23,761 nucleotides of DNA from Phoronis ovalis (GCA_028565635.1 JAOXYB010072944.1:1-23761), one strand, 5' to 3'. Counted from the first letter of the stretch, positions 10,707 to 20,915 are shown. Numbers and translations are program-made. The notes: generated by a model from the letters alone, not told the origin.

Positions 10707-10742
10707 TTTAACCTTATAATGATGCCACTAAGGAATTTTATA

Positions 10743-10813
10743 GTATGTATGTGTGTGTGTTTATGCATTTGTGTATGTGTATATATATGTATAAGTATAA
10801 TTAGGTATAATTA
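10743..10813. repeat. TG/TA-rich simple sequence
   Basis: Runs of GTATGTATGTGTGTGTGT followed by ATATATATGTATAAGTATAA. This imperfect (TG)n/(TA)n microsatellite begins where similarity between the pseudogene's 5' flank and the NAAA 5' flank fades. Confidence 0.75.
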
Positions 10814-10823
10814 TGTGAGAATT

Positions 10824-11032
10824 TGACCTCATGACCTTTTGATCTCAATGTCAAAACGCTGTGGAGGTCATGTATTAAAAAAACCCTGTAAGATCATCTG
10901 TTCTTGGGGTAATGTTATGGCATGTTTCCTCAAGAAAGTAATTGAAAAGATGCCAAAATGACCTCTTAAAAAACTGTGATACTAGCATTTTTTGGAAAAT
11001 TTGAGCAATTTCAGAAATTTGGCCATTGACCT
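10824..11032. promoter_or_regulatory. Cluster of TGACCT / AGGTCA hexamers upstream of the exon-1 copy
   Basis: TGACCT occurs at 10824-10829, 10832-10837 (direct repeat, 2-base spacer), 10959-10964 and 11027-11032, and AGGTCA at 10865-10870. The hexamer is the nuclear-receptor half-site in established knowledge. At the base composition here about one per 3 kb is expected, so five in about 210 bp is dense. The cluster lies 118-326 bp upstream of the pseudogene's ATG. Function is inferred only; it may instead be part of an old repeat. Confidence 0.35.
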
Positions 11033-11040
11033 CTAAATAA

Positions 11041-12250
11041 ATTTTTGAACTCATGCAAGTACAACAATACAAACTCATCCCACAATTTCACATCACAAGT
11101 AGAATGCCTATATAATATAACTATCTCAAGATAGAGGTTACTGAAAAATGGACTTCAGTTTTGTTGCTAGTTTACCAGGTGTGTTTTGATTTGAACAGAA
11201 ATCGTTAGCTTAATTGAAATTAAAAATTATACCTAATAAATAATGTAACAATAAAAAATCTGTCATATATGAAACTCCCAAATTAGTTCTATTTTGAAAA
11301 TGTTATGAAATTTATACATTAGTCTACTTTAACACCAAGTATCATGTAAAATGGTTTAAATATGTTTTATAAATGATTACAATGTGTCGAATCCTGAGCA
11401 GCATATCAGAGTTCAATATCCTGTATTGGAAAATATTATTAATAGTTTTAAGGAGATTTCTCAGATAAATCTTGGTATTAGTAATTTAACACATGACATG
11501 GATTATAATTATTATTGATGTGTATTTTAATATTTAAAATACAGTCAGAGTTATCCAAGGACATTAAGATTATGGCGGTCATTATTCATTATATTGGAGG
11601 GAAACATTTGACTGCGGCAAGAGATACATAACTACACATTTATAATGTAGTGTTTGAATAAAATGTCCTTCAACCCAAAGCATTGATTCCAAGTTTCAGA
11701 TACTTCTTTAAACCAAACAATTATTCTAGTCCTGGGTTTACCTTTGTTGTAAAGTTATTTTATAATGCAAAGTTAACTCAATAAGACTACCGTAAGGGTC
11801 TATTGCACTGTTTGTGAAAATTATAGTCAGTTCAAAAAAATTATCCCCAATGTCCAAGATATTGTTGAAGAAGTTGTGAATGCATAGCAAATACATAGAA
11901 AAATTAAATATTTTGCTATATAAACAGCTACACAGTAACTAGAGAAAGCCTCCAAATCTTTGTTCTCGGTGTTTCAAATAAATCAAAAATAAAATGTAAT
12001 TATTTCCATGATTCCTCTATCCTCTTTATCTGTGTTAAATAGAATCACGGTGTTTCAATGCGAAATCTCTATAATATCCATATTAATTACTACAATTTGT
12101 AAAATTTTAGTTACAATTTAAATATTTAGAATTTTTTAGTGAAGTAAGGCGTACACATTGATCCCACGCCCCCTCACTGAATGTACCATGTTTTTTCACA
12201 GAAATCTTTAAATGTTTCACATCCTCCCTACAATTAACAGGTACTAATGA
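11041..12250. other. Intergenic AT-rich DNA, nothing recognised
   Basis: There are no open frames of coding character on either strand, no inverted-repeat element that I can see, and no long repeats. I find no support for a gene here. Confidence 0.6.
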
Positions 12251-12750
12251 AATATTTTAAAATGGTTGCTTTGCCAACCAAGCATTATACAATAAAACTG
12301 TAGATAATAATAGAATTTTTCTATTACTTAATCTTATCATATAATTTTGAACATATTTGGTTTGATAACTATTATCCATGTGAATGATGAGTTGTTTAGA
12401 ATAAGATCATATGCACAATTAGTAACTTAGTTCAAGCTATTTATTATAACAGCATTTTTAAATACTATTGAAACTGTTTCTGCATGTTGTACTAAGTGTA
12501 CAAATGTGCACTGAATTATTTTTCATGATTAGTACCGAGAAATTATAATTTCATTCTTTCACAATGTAGGAATTTAATTTACAATACTTCCACTTAAAAT
12601 ATATTTTGAGGAATCGATCATTATTAACAAAGAAAACTATATAATATTAAAATACTTTTGGATTCAAGAAGATAGCCGAGCTGTTGGTTGGGGTTATTTT
12701 TTATAGATATCTGATTAAATATTTGTTTATGACAAATATTGAGGCATATC
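12251..12750. repeat. Copy 2 of the ~490-bp duplicated segment
   Basis: Direct-orientation partner of 9441-9935, about 2.8 kb away. The AATAAA that ends SND1 in copy 1 is not kept at the matching place (GACAAATATTG here), so this copy is unlikely to serve as a 3' end. Because copy 1 lies in the SND1 3' UTR, this looks like a displaced duplicate of the SND1 3' flank; a dispersed repeat family cannot be excluded. Confidence 0.7.
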
Positions 12751-13860
12751 AACTTTAATCAGATTGAGTGGGTGTTGGACCAATATTTAGTAGATAGGGT
12801 ATAATCCTTCGAGAGTACGTGGATTGTACGAGTTGATCCTTAAATTAATTTTATTATTTACCAACACATACAAAAATGCATGGGTTTTTCGGTGATGACA
12901 TGCATGACTATTTGATTAGTTTGTTACAATCATGTTGCGTTTGCCCAAAAATACAGGTTTAGCTATACACTTAGTAAGTTTATGGTCATGTAAAATGTAT
13001 TTCATAAGATTTTTATAATTACCATAAGAATAGATGTTAACTTTGTTCAAGATTGGATATTACACTGTTTCTCATTGAAGAAACATTTTAAAATTAGGCT
13101 TGCTTGTGCCTTTAGAAACGAATATAAGTTTATTGGTGAACAGCAGCAGCAGTCTCTAATATCACTGTCAGAGAGCTGGTGATGTGAGAGTATTATCCAA
13201 TTAGTCAAACATCACACTATTCATTATATTAAATGATGGTGTCTGTGTCACTCAATTTCAAAATCTAATCTTAAGACAAATTAAAAATATTAGACATTTT
13301 ATATTTATTGTATAAACAATGGAATTCTTCCAACTGCTATAATTATAATATCACATGATGTAAACTTGTATAATTATATGTTATTCAAATTTCCAGAATA
13401 ATTATATTTTAAACATTATTCTGAATAAGAATTTCTATTTAAAAAACAACAATTTATGTTCACATTAACATACAAAAAATCTACAAAGAAACTCTTGCTG
13501 TTAAAAAAGAAATCACTTTCTCTTTCACACACACATAATTATGTCAGTTCTGAGTAGTACACAAACACTGACATCATGGTAAAATGTGTTCACATGGAAT
13601 GTATTTGACGATATTTCATTGGTGAGGCATACCACTTATCAAAATGAGATTTATAGTCACTAGAGTGAAACGGCAGAAGAATCGAACGAGATTTGTTTGA
13701 GAGCAGCTCTAGAAGAAATTTCTTCCACGGGGAGAATATGACATGTAATTTTGTATTAATAGCTTTCTTATAGATACATGTTTTGCTCGAGTGACTATGC
13801 ATAACGTTGTGAGGAGTGCATGGGGCAAGTACATGTAAATACTCAACGAAATCATACCTA
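12751..13860. other. Intergenic DNA downstream of NAAA, little recognised
   Basis: This contains a short CAG run near 13142 and AT-rich unique sequence. On the minus strand a 102-codon ATG frame at 13590-13898 overlaps the right part; see findings. A minus-strand AATAAA at 13314-13319 is a possible distant NAAA poly(A) signal, 717 nt after its stop, but nothing supports its use. Confidence 0.4.
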
Positions 13861-13950
13861 TTAAGTTGGAATACTTTTTGAACGGGAGATCTTATCATTT
13901 TCAGACAATTTTCTATTTAAAACAATGGCAGAAAATGAAGTACAAAGTGG
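13861..13950. repeat. Diverged direct repeat, copy A, just past NAAA
   Basis: This shares GACAATTTTCTATT and CAATGGCAGAAAA, in the same order and spacing, with 14970-15045 (GGCAATTTTCTATTGACAG and CAATGGCAGAAAAC). Upstream of these the two also share GAGAT...TAT(T)ATC. The similarity covers about 70 bp and then fades on both sides. Copy A lies about 90 bp beyond the NAAA stop. Confidence 0.6.
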
Positions 13951-14035
13951 AGACATAACAGCAGATTTGGCAGCTATAATATAGAATTACACTGGGTTAC
14001 TATTACCAATGATATCACAATGAATGCATTTCATA

Positions 14036-17000
14036 TTAGTCATACCAAATCCAACTGATAAACTGCTCCGGATAACGGGCACTCATTGCAGCTGTGTAAC
14101 ACGTCTTTCTGAAAAGTCAAATGAAACATCTGAAAAAAACAACTAGTAGTAATTCCAATTTTAGCTGTGTCCGTGAATAACATTTTTAATTAAAGTTTTG
14201 CCAATATTTTGCTGGCAACTGGATTGTATACATGGCTTTCAACTATATGGTATTATATATAATTGTAAACAGGAACCATGCAAAGGATTGCTGAAACTGT
14301 TGCATGACTGGCTGACTGAAAAGAACTGATGCAAGAACAATGTCACCTAACTTTGTTGTTGTAAGCCATAATAAGCAGTATCAGAATAGTCAAGAACAAA
14401 TGTACAATAAATGCTTCTAATCATTAGATATCATATACAGTGTGATCCTTTTGTAATTAAAGTTAGAAAATATCGGTATAGAGAGGATTTTTTTTATTGT
14501 ACAAGACACATTTAGGAGAATAATATGTACGTCACAGCCATCATTCAGCTGAACAATTTCAATATACAAATAAGCATAATTGTTATACTTACTTTGGACA
14601 AAATGCCTGTTAGAACTATTATCCTTTAGTATTGCAAAGCTATTCTACTATATTCTGAAATTATCAGAAGTTTTAGATTGTATTCAGTTCCAATAAATTG
14701 CAGGTACTTACGCATTTAAAACTGGTGATACTGATAACACTTTGAATAATTTCTGAGTGTTAAACCCAATTTGACCAGTAGCATTCATAGCACTCATACC
14801 AGGATCACGTCTGTCATCAGAAGCAGGTGGAGGTTGCCAGTGATCATAGTTTGTTTCAAGAACATACCAACTGAAAAATGTAGGGTAAACATAATCAGGA
14901 GTTTTCTTTATGTCTGTAATGTTTTATTGTCACTGTCAGTTGGTACTACTCAAATTCATTGGCAGAAATTTTGAGCAGGAGATTCAGTATTATCAGGCAA
15001 TTTTCTATTGACAGCAATGGCAGAAAACAAGCTGTAGTAAATAAAGTGAGAGTTTTATGATTGCAAATGGTAGACTGAACAGCTCTGCAAATATTAATAC
15101 AATCATAAAGAAATAGGATACTGTCACATACATGACAAAGTTATCTTTGATAGGCAAATACACCTTGATACCTAACAACACCAAATATAAAGGAGACACA
15201 ATTTGGGACATAATCCCCTGACAGTGAAATAATTACAGCAGAGTCAGGTGTCTGCATGTGGCAATTAAGCATTGTAGATATTCTCACAGGGTTTGAAATC
15301 TAGTAAAAATGTAATTTAACATCTCCCATGAATGCAAAGCTTGCAAAGATTTCAGATTCTAGAATTCTTTAACTACTACAGATGATGGCTACAGAATTGG
15401 GATTTATATTTGAAGTGCAAACTACTAATTACAAAATTATATTGACATTTTCCCTAGTTAGTTTTAAAAGCATGCAGCCGCGCCATGGCACACATACAGG
15501 TCCAACTACTTAGCAAAAAATATTATATACTGTTAAAAAGAAGCAATCATTAAATACTTAAGAGCATTTATTACTTGTCAGTACTTATCAAGCGATGACT
15601 ATTATTCGTCTGCTTACTGGTCAGTTAGAGGTTCCAGAGTCCAGTAGTCAAGTGCACCAAGACGATCTTTGGTTATAACCACACCTTCCCCAGGTTCCAT
15701 ACCACCCACAATGTAATATGCACCAGCAATAGTTGGAGTGCTTCCAAGCCGTTTTACAGCGTCATCATAAGATGTGGCTTCATCAAGAGTCTGAAGTGTA
15801 TAGAAAGCACTGCCAGCTATAAATATTTATTCAGTTCTAATACAAGTTGAATAAGATTAATATATTTACATTAAGTAATTGATATTTAGTAAGTTATGGA
15901 ACACATAAAGAGGCATTCTGAATATACATTCTGAATAAATCCATCTGTTAGTGTTCCTGGTGCCTTCTCAACTAACCCCTGAACTTAATCACAGCCAATT
16001 GTTGTTATATTCCTTCAAATTTAACAAGATTAACCTATTTCACTAATTACCTGCTGAGTCCAGTGTTACACCTATTATTGTAAACTGCAGTTTCATTGCC
16101 CCTAGAATTTCAAAGCACTTTATATATAAATAAAGGGATTATTGTTTTTCTGTATTTTGAGATAATAAAGGAAAATTGAAGCAGGTAATAGCCCAGACAT
16201 TAGTTGAGAAAGTAGGGAACACTGACAAAGGCATTTCTTTTTAAGTAGGTATAAAATGAAAGGATCCGAAGTACAATTCCTCAATTATGCTACTTTTCAT
16301 ATTATATACAAAAATGAAATCAAACAGTGATTCTCCTGTTTACAATTTTTAAAATGGCCAACAGGAATCCTTTAGTCATTCCGACTGCTCAAAAGCCATG
16401 ACTACGGACATAAATAGCGGCTGTATGCAAGAGAAATATGGCTGATACTATTACCTTGAGTTGTGACTGCTTAAAGTTTTCATTGTACAAAATGAAGATA
16501 ATTAATAAATTTATTACTAACAGAAAAATATACTACAATGCCAGATTATTCCTGGTTATTTATTTTTAATGTTAATTTAATACAACCATCAGCATACCTG
16601 TCTTAGGAGGAACCCTACCACCGATGCTTCTTTAAGAGCCATTAAAAGATTCATCCACCATGCCCCTCCATCTACAAATACAGGACGGGAGTGAAAGTAC
16701 AGTAAAACTTCTTTCTTGATGCTAGACGTAATGAGTTATTATGCACATACCTTCTTGGACATTCAGGCTCTTCATATGAATACAGTAGGTCACATGTTCC
16801 ATTTCACTACAATTATTTTGCATTCCACTTTATCTAGAAGACATACTTTTCATACACATTACTACTAATACTATACAAGTTATATGTGTTCAAAACCATA
16901 ATTAAATTATTAATAACAACTTCTTTTCAGTCTACACATTTTTTTTACCTCTTTCATTAAAGCTGACTGTAAATGAATGTGGTTTCTGTCCTGTTACAAC

Positions 17001-19156
17001 TCCAACATATCCAACAAATGTGGTTATAGTATAAGCAGTCTGCAACAGATTTTAATATTTAGACTTCTAGGTAGTCCTCCATTATTATATAACAGTTATT
17101 ACCAAAATCTAGATACATATACACTTAGCAAAATGTATTATAACCAACACAATGTTTGCTCCATTCTTTGTCAGGAGTAAAATACAGAGCATGTTTTTTA
17201 TTTTCCATTTTTAGTTAAAGTAATGTACAGTTTATCTAAGCCACATAAAAGAGAATGCAATGAATTCTATTGAAAACTATTTTCTATAATTTTCATTACC
17301 CCAAAACAAAATCACCGTTTTATTCCTCTGTGCATGAACTATCACCGTCTGATTTTTCAGTAATTCAGTAAAATATGTGAAGTCTCCACCATAATCTAAA
17401 TTCCTTCCATGCCAGATTTGTCTTTGTTCATCTTGTGCTACAATGCTTGTGCAAAACCTATGAGAAAAAAATATTAAAAATTATAATACTATGCATTATA
17501 ATTTCTTTCAATTAAAGTTGAAAATCATAAGTCTTGATACTGACTATACTGGGTTGGCAAATTTCTCAGAACAAGTGAGACTGCATTAAAAAAATGTGTT
17601 TTTGCAAAAATCTTTATTTGTTTCTTAATGATTTTAAAAAAATCAACTTTTACAACTTACGCTGTTGCTTCATAAACCAAATTTATGCCGACAATATATC
17701 CCAAGGAAATATTTGAAGCCTTTGATAAACCTATAATAATAAAAATTTAATTAATATTACTTTGAGAATTCATCAGAAGTCATGATTTGGTTATATGTTG
17801 CACAACATTAGCATCATCATAGGTCTCAAACCCAATTGTTTATTGTACATTGCACTTGTCTTGTCTTTCGGTATGCATTTCACAATCATGTGTTATATTG
17901 GATATAATGAAAATTGTTCATGTAGATGTGATATATTACCACAACCTTTTAAAATGCAGCTTTGACACGGTGGCAATCTTTGTATTCATCAAAAATGTAA
18001 CTGGGTACATAGATTACTTTTTGAAATTTAATTTTCTGTTACTAGCTTAATGTGAAATTTGGTTACATTTACATTTAGTCCTAATAATACTAGGCCCAAT
18101 ATCTGACGTATTGGTCCCAACACTTTCCTATAATTCAAAAACTATCGTCTTTCGAATTTAATAAAATCTCACCTGCACGATGAAATTATTGATACAGCAA
18201 TACTACGATGGTCTTAGTTCGTTATTATCAAGTTAATAAAGTACACATTTATATGTGTTAACAAGTCAGATGGGTAAAAACCAACTAGTGCAAATCAAAG
18301 TAGATGCCTGGGAGATGCCATTACGGTCACTTCATATTTATTAATTGACAAGTGCTGTGCCACAAAAAAATATTTATATATTTTTCACTTGAGAATAACA
18401 AACTAACACCATCGGAGCATTGCTGTAAGAGAATTTTCCTAGTTGCTGTTAATTTCAAAAGACGATAGTTTTGAATAGTCTGGAAAGTGTTAGGACCAAT
18501 TAATATGCAAGTATTGAGCCAATTATTAGGACTAATTTACATGAATTTAGTTATAAATCAAAGTATCTATTCTGAATTCCTCGCAATAGTCGGGTTTAAT
18601 GAATCACCTCTCAGCTCCCCCGCAAATGGGCTTGGCAAGTACTGGTCAATGTCGGCTGCTAACTCTTCCAAAAGTGGAAGTGCAGCTTCAGGGACATAGT
18701 GTCTGGAAAACAATACGGGTATATACTAAGTATATTTAATGCGGTTAATTAGAAGGGATACACAAGTTTGATTGACTTCGATGACTGAACTTAAAGCTAA
18801 AATTAACATTTGAAATAACCATGGCTGCTTATGGTGCGAAATATTTTACTGCACCAGTACTGGCAGTAAATAGTGTCAATGGGCCAGTCAGTGACAGTGT
18901 CCGTTTAAACTTTAATACTACGTCAGTCTACGACTACATACAAGTAACATAGTACATACCCAATAATCTTCTTCAAAGCATCTTGTGTCATGCTACTGTG
19001 TTCTTTAACTATTTCTGTCCATCTATCTTCTGGTTTCAAATCTAGATTCAGTATATATTCTTTTGCCTTCACTGGGGTCTTAGAATTTACCAAAGAACCG
19101 GAGAGAATCAACGAAAAAGTTGCAGCAACAACTAGGAAACTCCTACAGGCCGCCAT
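14036..19156 (-). CDS. NAAA: N-acylethanolamine acid amidase / acid ceramidase family enzyme, nine exons, complete
   Basis: Exons in coding order: 19156-18960, 18702-18608, 17730-17661, 17457-17316, 17039-16949, 16671-16598, 15790-15618, 14870-14712, 14108-14036. All introns are GT-AG, phases agree, and the total is 1074 nt for 357 residues (human NAAA 359). Residues 1 to ~28 form a signal peptide. The autocatalytic and nucleophilic Cys is residue 123 in [10 protein letters not shown], with Arg139 and Asp142 in WHGRNLDY at the family spacing (+16, +19). [16 protein letters not shown] near 287-302 carries the conserved Asn and Arg. Family knowledge: lysosomal Ntn hydrolases are cleaved before the Cys into alpha and beta chains and hydrolyse fatty-acid amides such as palmitoylethanolamide (NAAA) or ceramide (ASAH1). 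Length, CTSIVAQD and YDHW..P favour NAAA over the ~395-residue acid ceramidase. The start ATG has a strong context (ACAATGG). Confidence 0.92.
14970..15050. repeat. Diverged direct repeat, copy B, in NAAA intron 7
   Basis: Partner of 13861-13950, about 1.1 kb away in the same orientation. The two copies bracket the last two coding exons of NAAA (14036-14108 and 14712-14870). The copies could be members of a dispersed repeat or traces of a local duplication. No terminal inverted repeats were found. Confidence 0.6.
15618..15790 (-). other. NAAA: NAAA exon 7: beta-chain core
   Basis: Encodes [19 protein letters not shown], then [20 protein letters not shown], which matches the ...YYIVGG...GVVITR core of NAAA and acid ceramidase. 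I chose the acceptor after CTTCAG at 15791-15792, because the join to exon 6 ([15 protein letters not shown]) then has exactly the same length as acid ceramidase (IGFLTRTVLENSTSY). The frame stays open upstream of this acceptor, but that reading would add unsupported residues. Confidence 0.88.
17316..17457 (-). other. NAAA: NAAA exon 4: catalytic Cys, Arg and Asp
   Basis: Begins by completing an Ala codon, then FCTSIVAQD with the nucleophile Cys123, followed by WHGRNLDY with Arg139 and Asp142. In this family the precursor is cleaved just before the Cys. Two N-glycosylation sequons (NQT, NKT) lie near the end of the exon. Confidence 0.9.
18067..18542. mobile_element. 461-bp element with ~86-bp terminal inverted repeats in NAAA intron 2
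   Basis: The left arm (18075-18160) and right arm (18450-18535) are inverted copies. They begin TTAGTCCTAATAAT and share CAATA, ATTGGTCC, AACACTTTCC and AAAACTATCGTCTTT in matching order, with small indels. TTTACAT flanks the element on both sides (18068-18074 and 18536-18542), a 7-bp direct repeat that is 8 bp if ends are set one base differently. An 8-bp duplication would fit the hAT superfamily, but the ends do not start with the usual CAG, so the assignment is open. There is no transposase frame inside. It accounts for over half of the 877-bp intron. Confidence 0.85.
18960..19156 (-). other. NAAA: NAAA exon 1: signal peptide and alpha-chain start
   Basis: Encodes [20 protein letters not shown], a typical signal peptide, then the family block [13 protein letters not shown] and ends in KKIIG with a GG|A glycine codon split by the intron. 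The frame is open upstream to GTG at 19178-19180, but the first ATG is at 19156 and has a purine at -3 and G at +4, so I place the start there. This exon has a broken duplicate at 10512-10706. Confidence 0.92.
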
Positions 19157-19171
19157 TGTTTTAGCCCTGTA

Positions 19172-19179
19172 TGACGTCA
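19172..19179. promoter_or_regulatory. Perfect CRE palindrome TGACGTCA upstream of NAAA
   Basis: The eight-base palindrome lies 15 bp from the NAAA start codon on its 5' side. TGACGTCA is the consensus site of CREB/ATF bZIP factors. In the aligned flank of the exon-1 pseudogene (near 10720-10730) the equivalent reads TGATGCCA, so the site is lost there. Use in transcription is inferred. Confidence 0.5.
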
Positions 19180-19210
19180 CTGAAGGAATTCCCTGGCCCG
19201 GTTGTAGTAA

Positions 19211-19309
19211 TGGGCAACAGCATTGTCTTCCACCAGATCGTTCCTCCTATCGTCAGTGCTGAAGAACGTCACGATAGCGCTACCTGGTGGGAGACAATGT
19301 GGGCAACAG
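19211..19309. mobile_element. 79-bp palindromic mini-element with 10-bp direct repeats in the NAAA 5' region
   Basis: TGGGCAACAG at 19211-19220 is repeated exactly at 19300-19309. The 79 bases between them (19221-19299) end in a 16-bp inverted repeat, CATTGTCTTCCACCAG at 19221-19236 and its complement at 19284-19299 with one mismatch. An inner inverted pair CTATCGT / ACGATAG lies at 19247-19253 and 19271-19277. The structure is that of a very short MITE with target-site duplication. Duplications of 9-11 bp are typical of Mutator-like elements. It lies 65-143 bp upstream of the NAAA ATG, so it may be in the 5' UTR or core promoter. Confidence 0.83.
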
Positions 19310-20186
19310 GCCATGTTAAATTAAATAGATATCCTGTTTTTTAAGCAAAGGTAGGGTTGCTCATATTGACTTTTAATTATGAACGTTAAATGACCTCTAA
19401 ATGACCTATTAACATCATTTTTGAGGTTTGCAGAAAATATTATAATTCATTGCTTCTGGACTTTGACCTCAAAATGATTACCTAGCATGTCGACCTCTAA
19501 ATACATATAAAGCCGGGATAAACAGTACTTTCTGGAAAAGTATATATCATTTTGAGATTTTGAACTTTTCACCTCTAGGCATGAGGGGGTACTTGGTGGG
19601 GGTATGAGGCCCCAGGTAAAAAAACATAATTCACCCAAAGCATCATGATGGTAAAAAAGCTCGCTCCTGGTCCCAGTTCTCTATACGGTACGAATTAATT
19701 ACTAAGCCTGCTAGCTAGTCCGACATGGAAAATCAAAAAACGGGCGTGTACTCTCGATTTTTTACGCGAAGAAAACACAGGGAGAAGTATATAACCCCGA
19801 ATTTAAATTACAATATTTAATTAATTGTAGGAATTAATGAAATTGGAGAAAAAATTAAAAAAGGAACATATTTTCCAATCGTTGAATTTATGTGAATCGT
19901 TGAGCTGAATGGTGAATATTTAGCTAACATTACGTTCACTTACTCAATTCTGTTATGGTGCATCGATCGTGTGCACATAAATGGAAGTATGCAAATCATC
20001 TATCTTGCTGCAAGGTTGTAATAAAATTAAAATAACTAAGCAAAAACCAGTTTATTAATTCTCATGAAGTTTTTGTTAATTGAAGCTATTTCAAAAGAAT
20101 AATTTAATTCAATACTTTTTTATTTAATAATATACCACCAATTATAACAGATTGTTTCAAAACGTGACCTTGTAATAAGGTCATAC
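19310..20186. other. Intergenic region upstream of NAAA
   Basis: Beyond the hexamer cluster there is no coding frame I can support and no RNA gene. A small GC-richer patch near 19570-19620 has no recognised feature. Confidence 0.5.
19391..19469. promoter_or_regulatory. TGACCT hexamer cluster upstream of NAAA (includes a DR5)
   Basis: TGACCT occurs at 19391-19396 and 19402-19407, a direct repeat with a 5-base spacer, and again at 19464-19469; a near match (CGACCT) is at 19491. The hexamer is the nuclear-receptor half-site, and DR5 is the arrangement classically bound by RAR/RXR. A further pair, TGACCT 20165-20170 and AGGTCA 20178-20183, is everted with 7 bases between. Regulatory function is inference. 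Confidence 0.35.
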
Positions 20187-20373
20187 ATTGTATTCGATCT
20201 TTCGATTTGTGACATCACATCGATCTTATTTGGATTTCTAAAAAATATGATGGTGCCTCTTACGTTAAAGTTCTCCGGGTAACTTGAACTACCATACTTT
20301 GTGATACACACTAGCTGCTTCTAATTATAAATTACACGAATGTGACATCACAAATCAAAAGACAAAAATACAA
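20187..20373. repeat. Imperfect inverted repeat, ~187 bp overall
   Basis: GATTTGTGACATCACA at 20204-20219 matches the complement of 20341-20356 at 14 of 16 positions. The pairing continues outward with TTGTATT and TCTTT on the left and the complementary bases on the right, giving arms of about 34 bp with small gaps. No clear target-site duplication was found, so it may be an old MITE or a folded regulatory element. Confidence 0.5.
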
Positions 20374-20915
20374 AATACGACATTTCAGACAACAAAGACA
20401 CTTCTTTAAGAAAACTGTGATAACAAATGGCAGTTAAAACACTCAGTGGTCTTTGCATTCAAAATGAATAAAAATGAAATTTTGACGTAATAATGAAAAT
20501 ATGTCATAAAATGAAACGTGATTCTAGCTCCTTCATTCACACAGAGCTGTAATGTAAGCCTGTAAAACATCAGACATCCTCTACTGAGCATAATTTAGAA
20601 TAAAAATATTGGTAGGTTTCATGAACCTCATCTTTTTTAGAAGTGGTGTTTTCGAATACAAAAACTTTGATAGAAATATATAAAAACTAAATCTTATCTA
20701 GAACCAATAATGAACCAATCAGGCACTGCTCTTTGAAACATGTACTTATACTCAGCTAGATGTTTTGTAAACGCTCTGTAAATGGTTCTGTTTATGGATT
20801 TTTTCTTCATCATTCATACAGTATAATGTTTTAAAAAACACTTTTACAATAGTAGCTCTCCGCCTCGGTATTGAATCTAATCATGTAAAATCAGGTAAAA
20901 TATGTGGCATTCCTA

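Noticed and set aside
10519-10719. Plus-strand 66-codon ATG frame over the NAAA exon-1 copy
   Set aside because: It is the antisense shadow of the exon-1 homology on the minus strand; the matching antisense frame also occurs at 18990-19262 over the intact exon, for the same reason.
17850-18050. 66-codon plus-strand frame in NAAA intron 2
   Set aside because: No similarity to anything I know and composition typical of AT-rich non-coding DNA.
14036-19156. Acid ceramidase (ASAH1) as the identity of the minus-strand enzyme
   Set aside because: Same superfamily, but the total length (357), CTSIVAQD and the YDHW..P motif fit NAAA better; substrate preference still cannot be proven from sequence.
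18990-19262. Plus-strand 90-codon ATG frame
   Set aside because: Antisense of NAAA exon 1 and its promoter; the minus strand gives a signal peptide and the family sequence.
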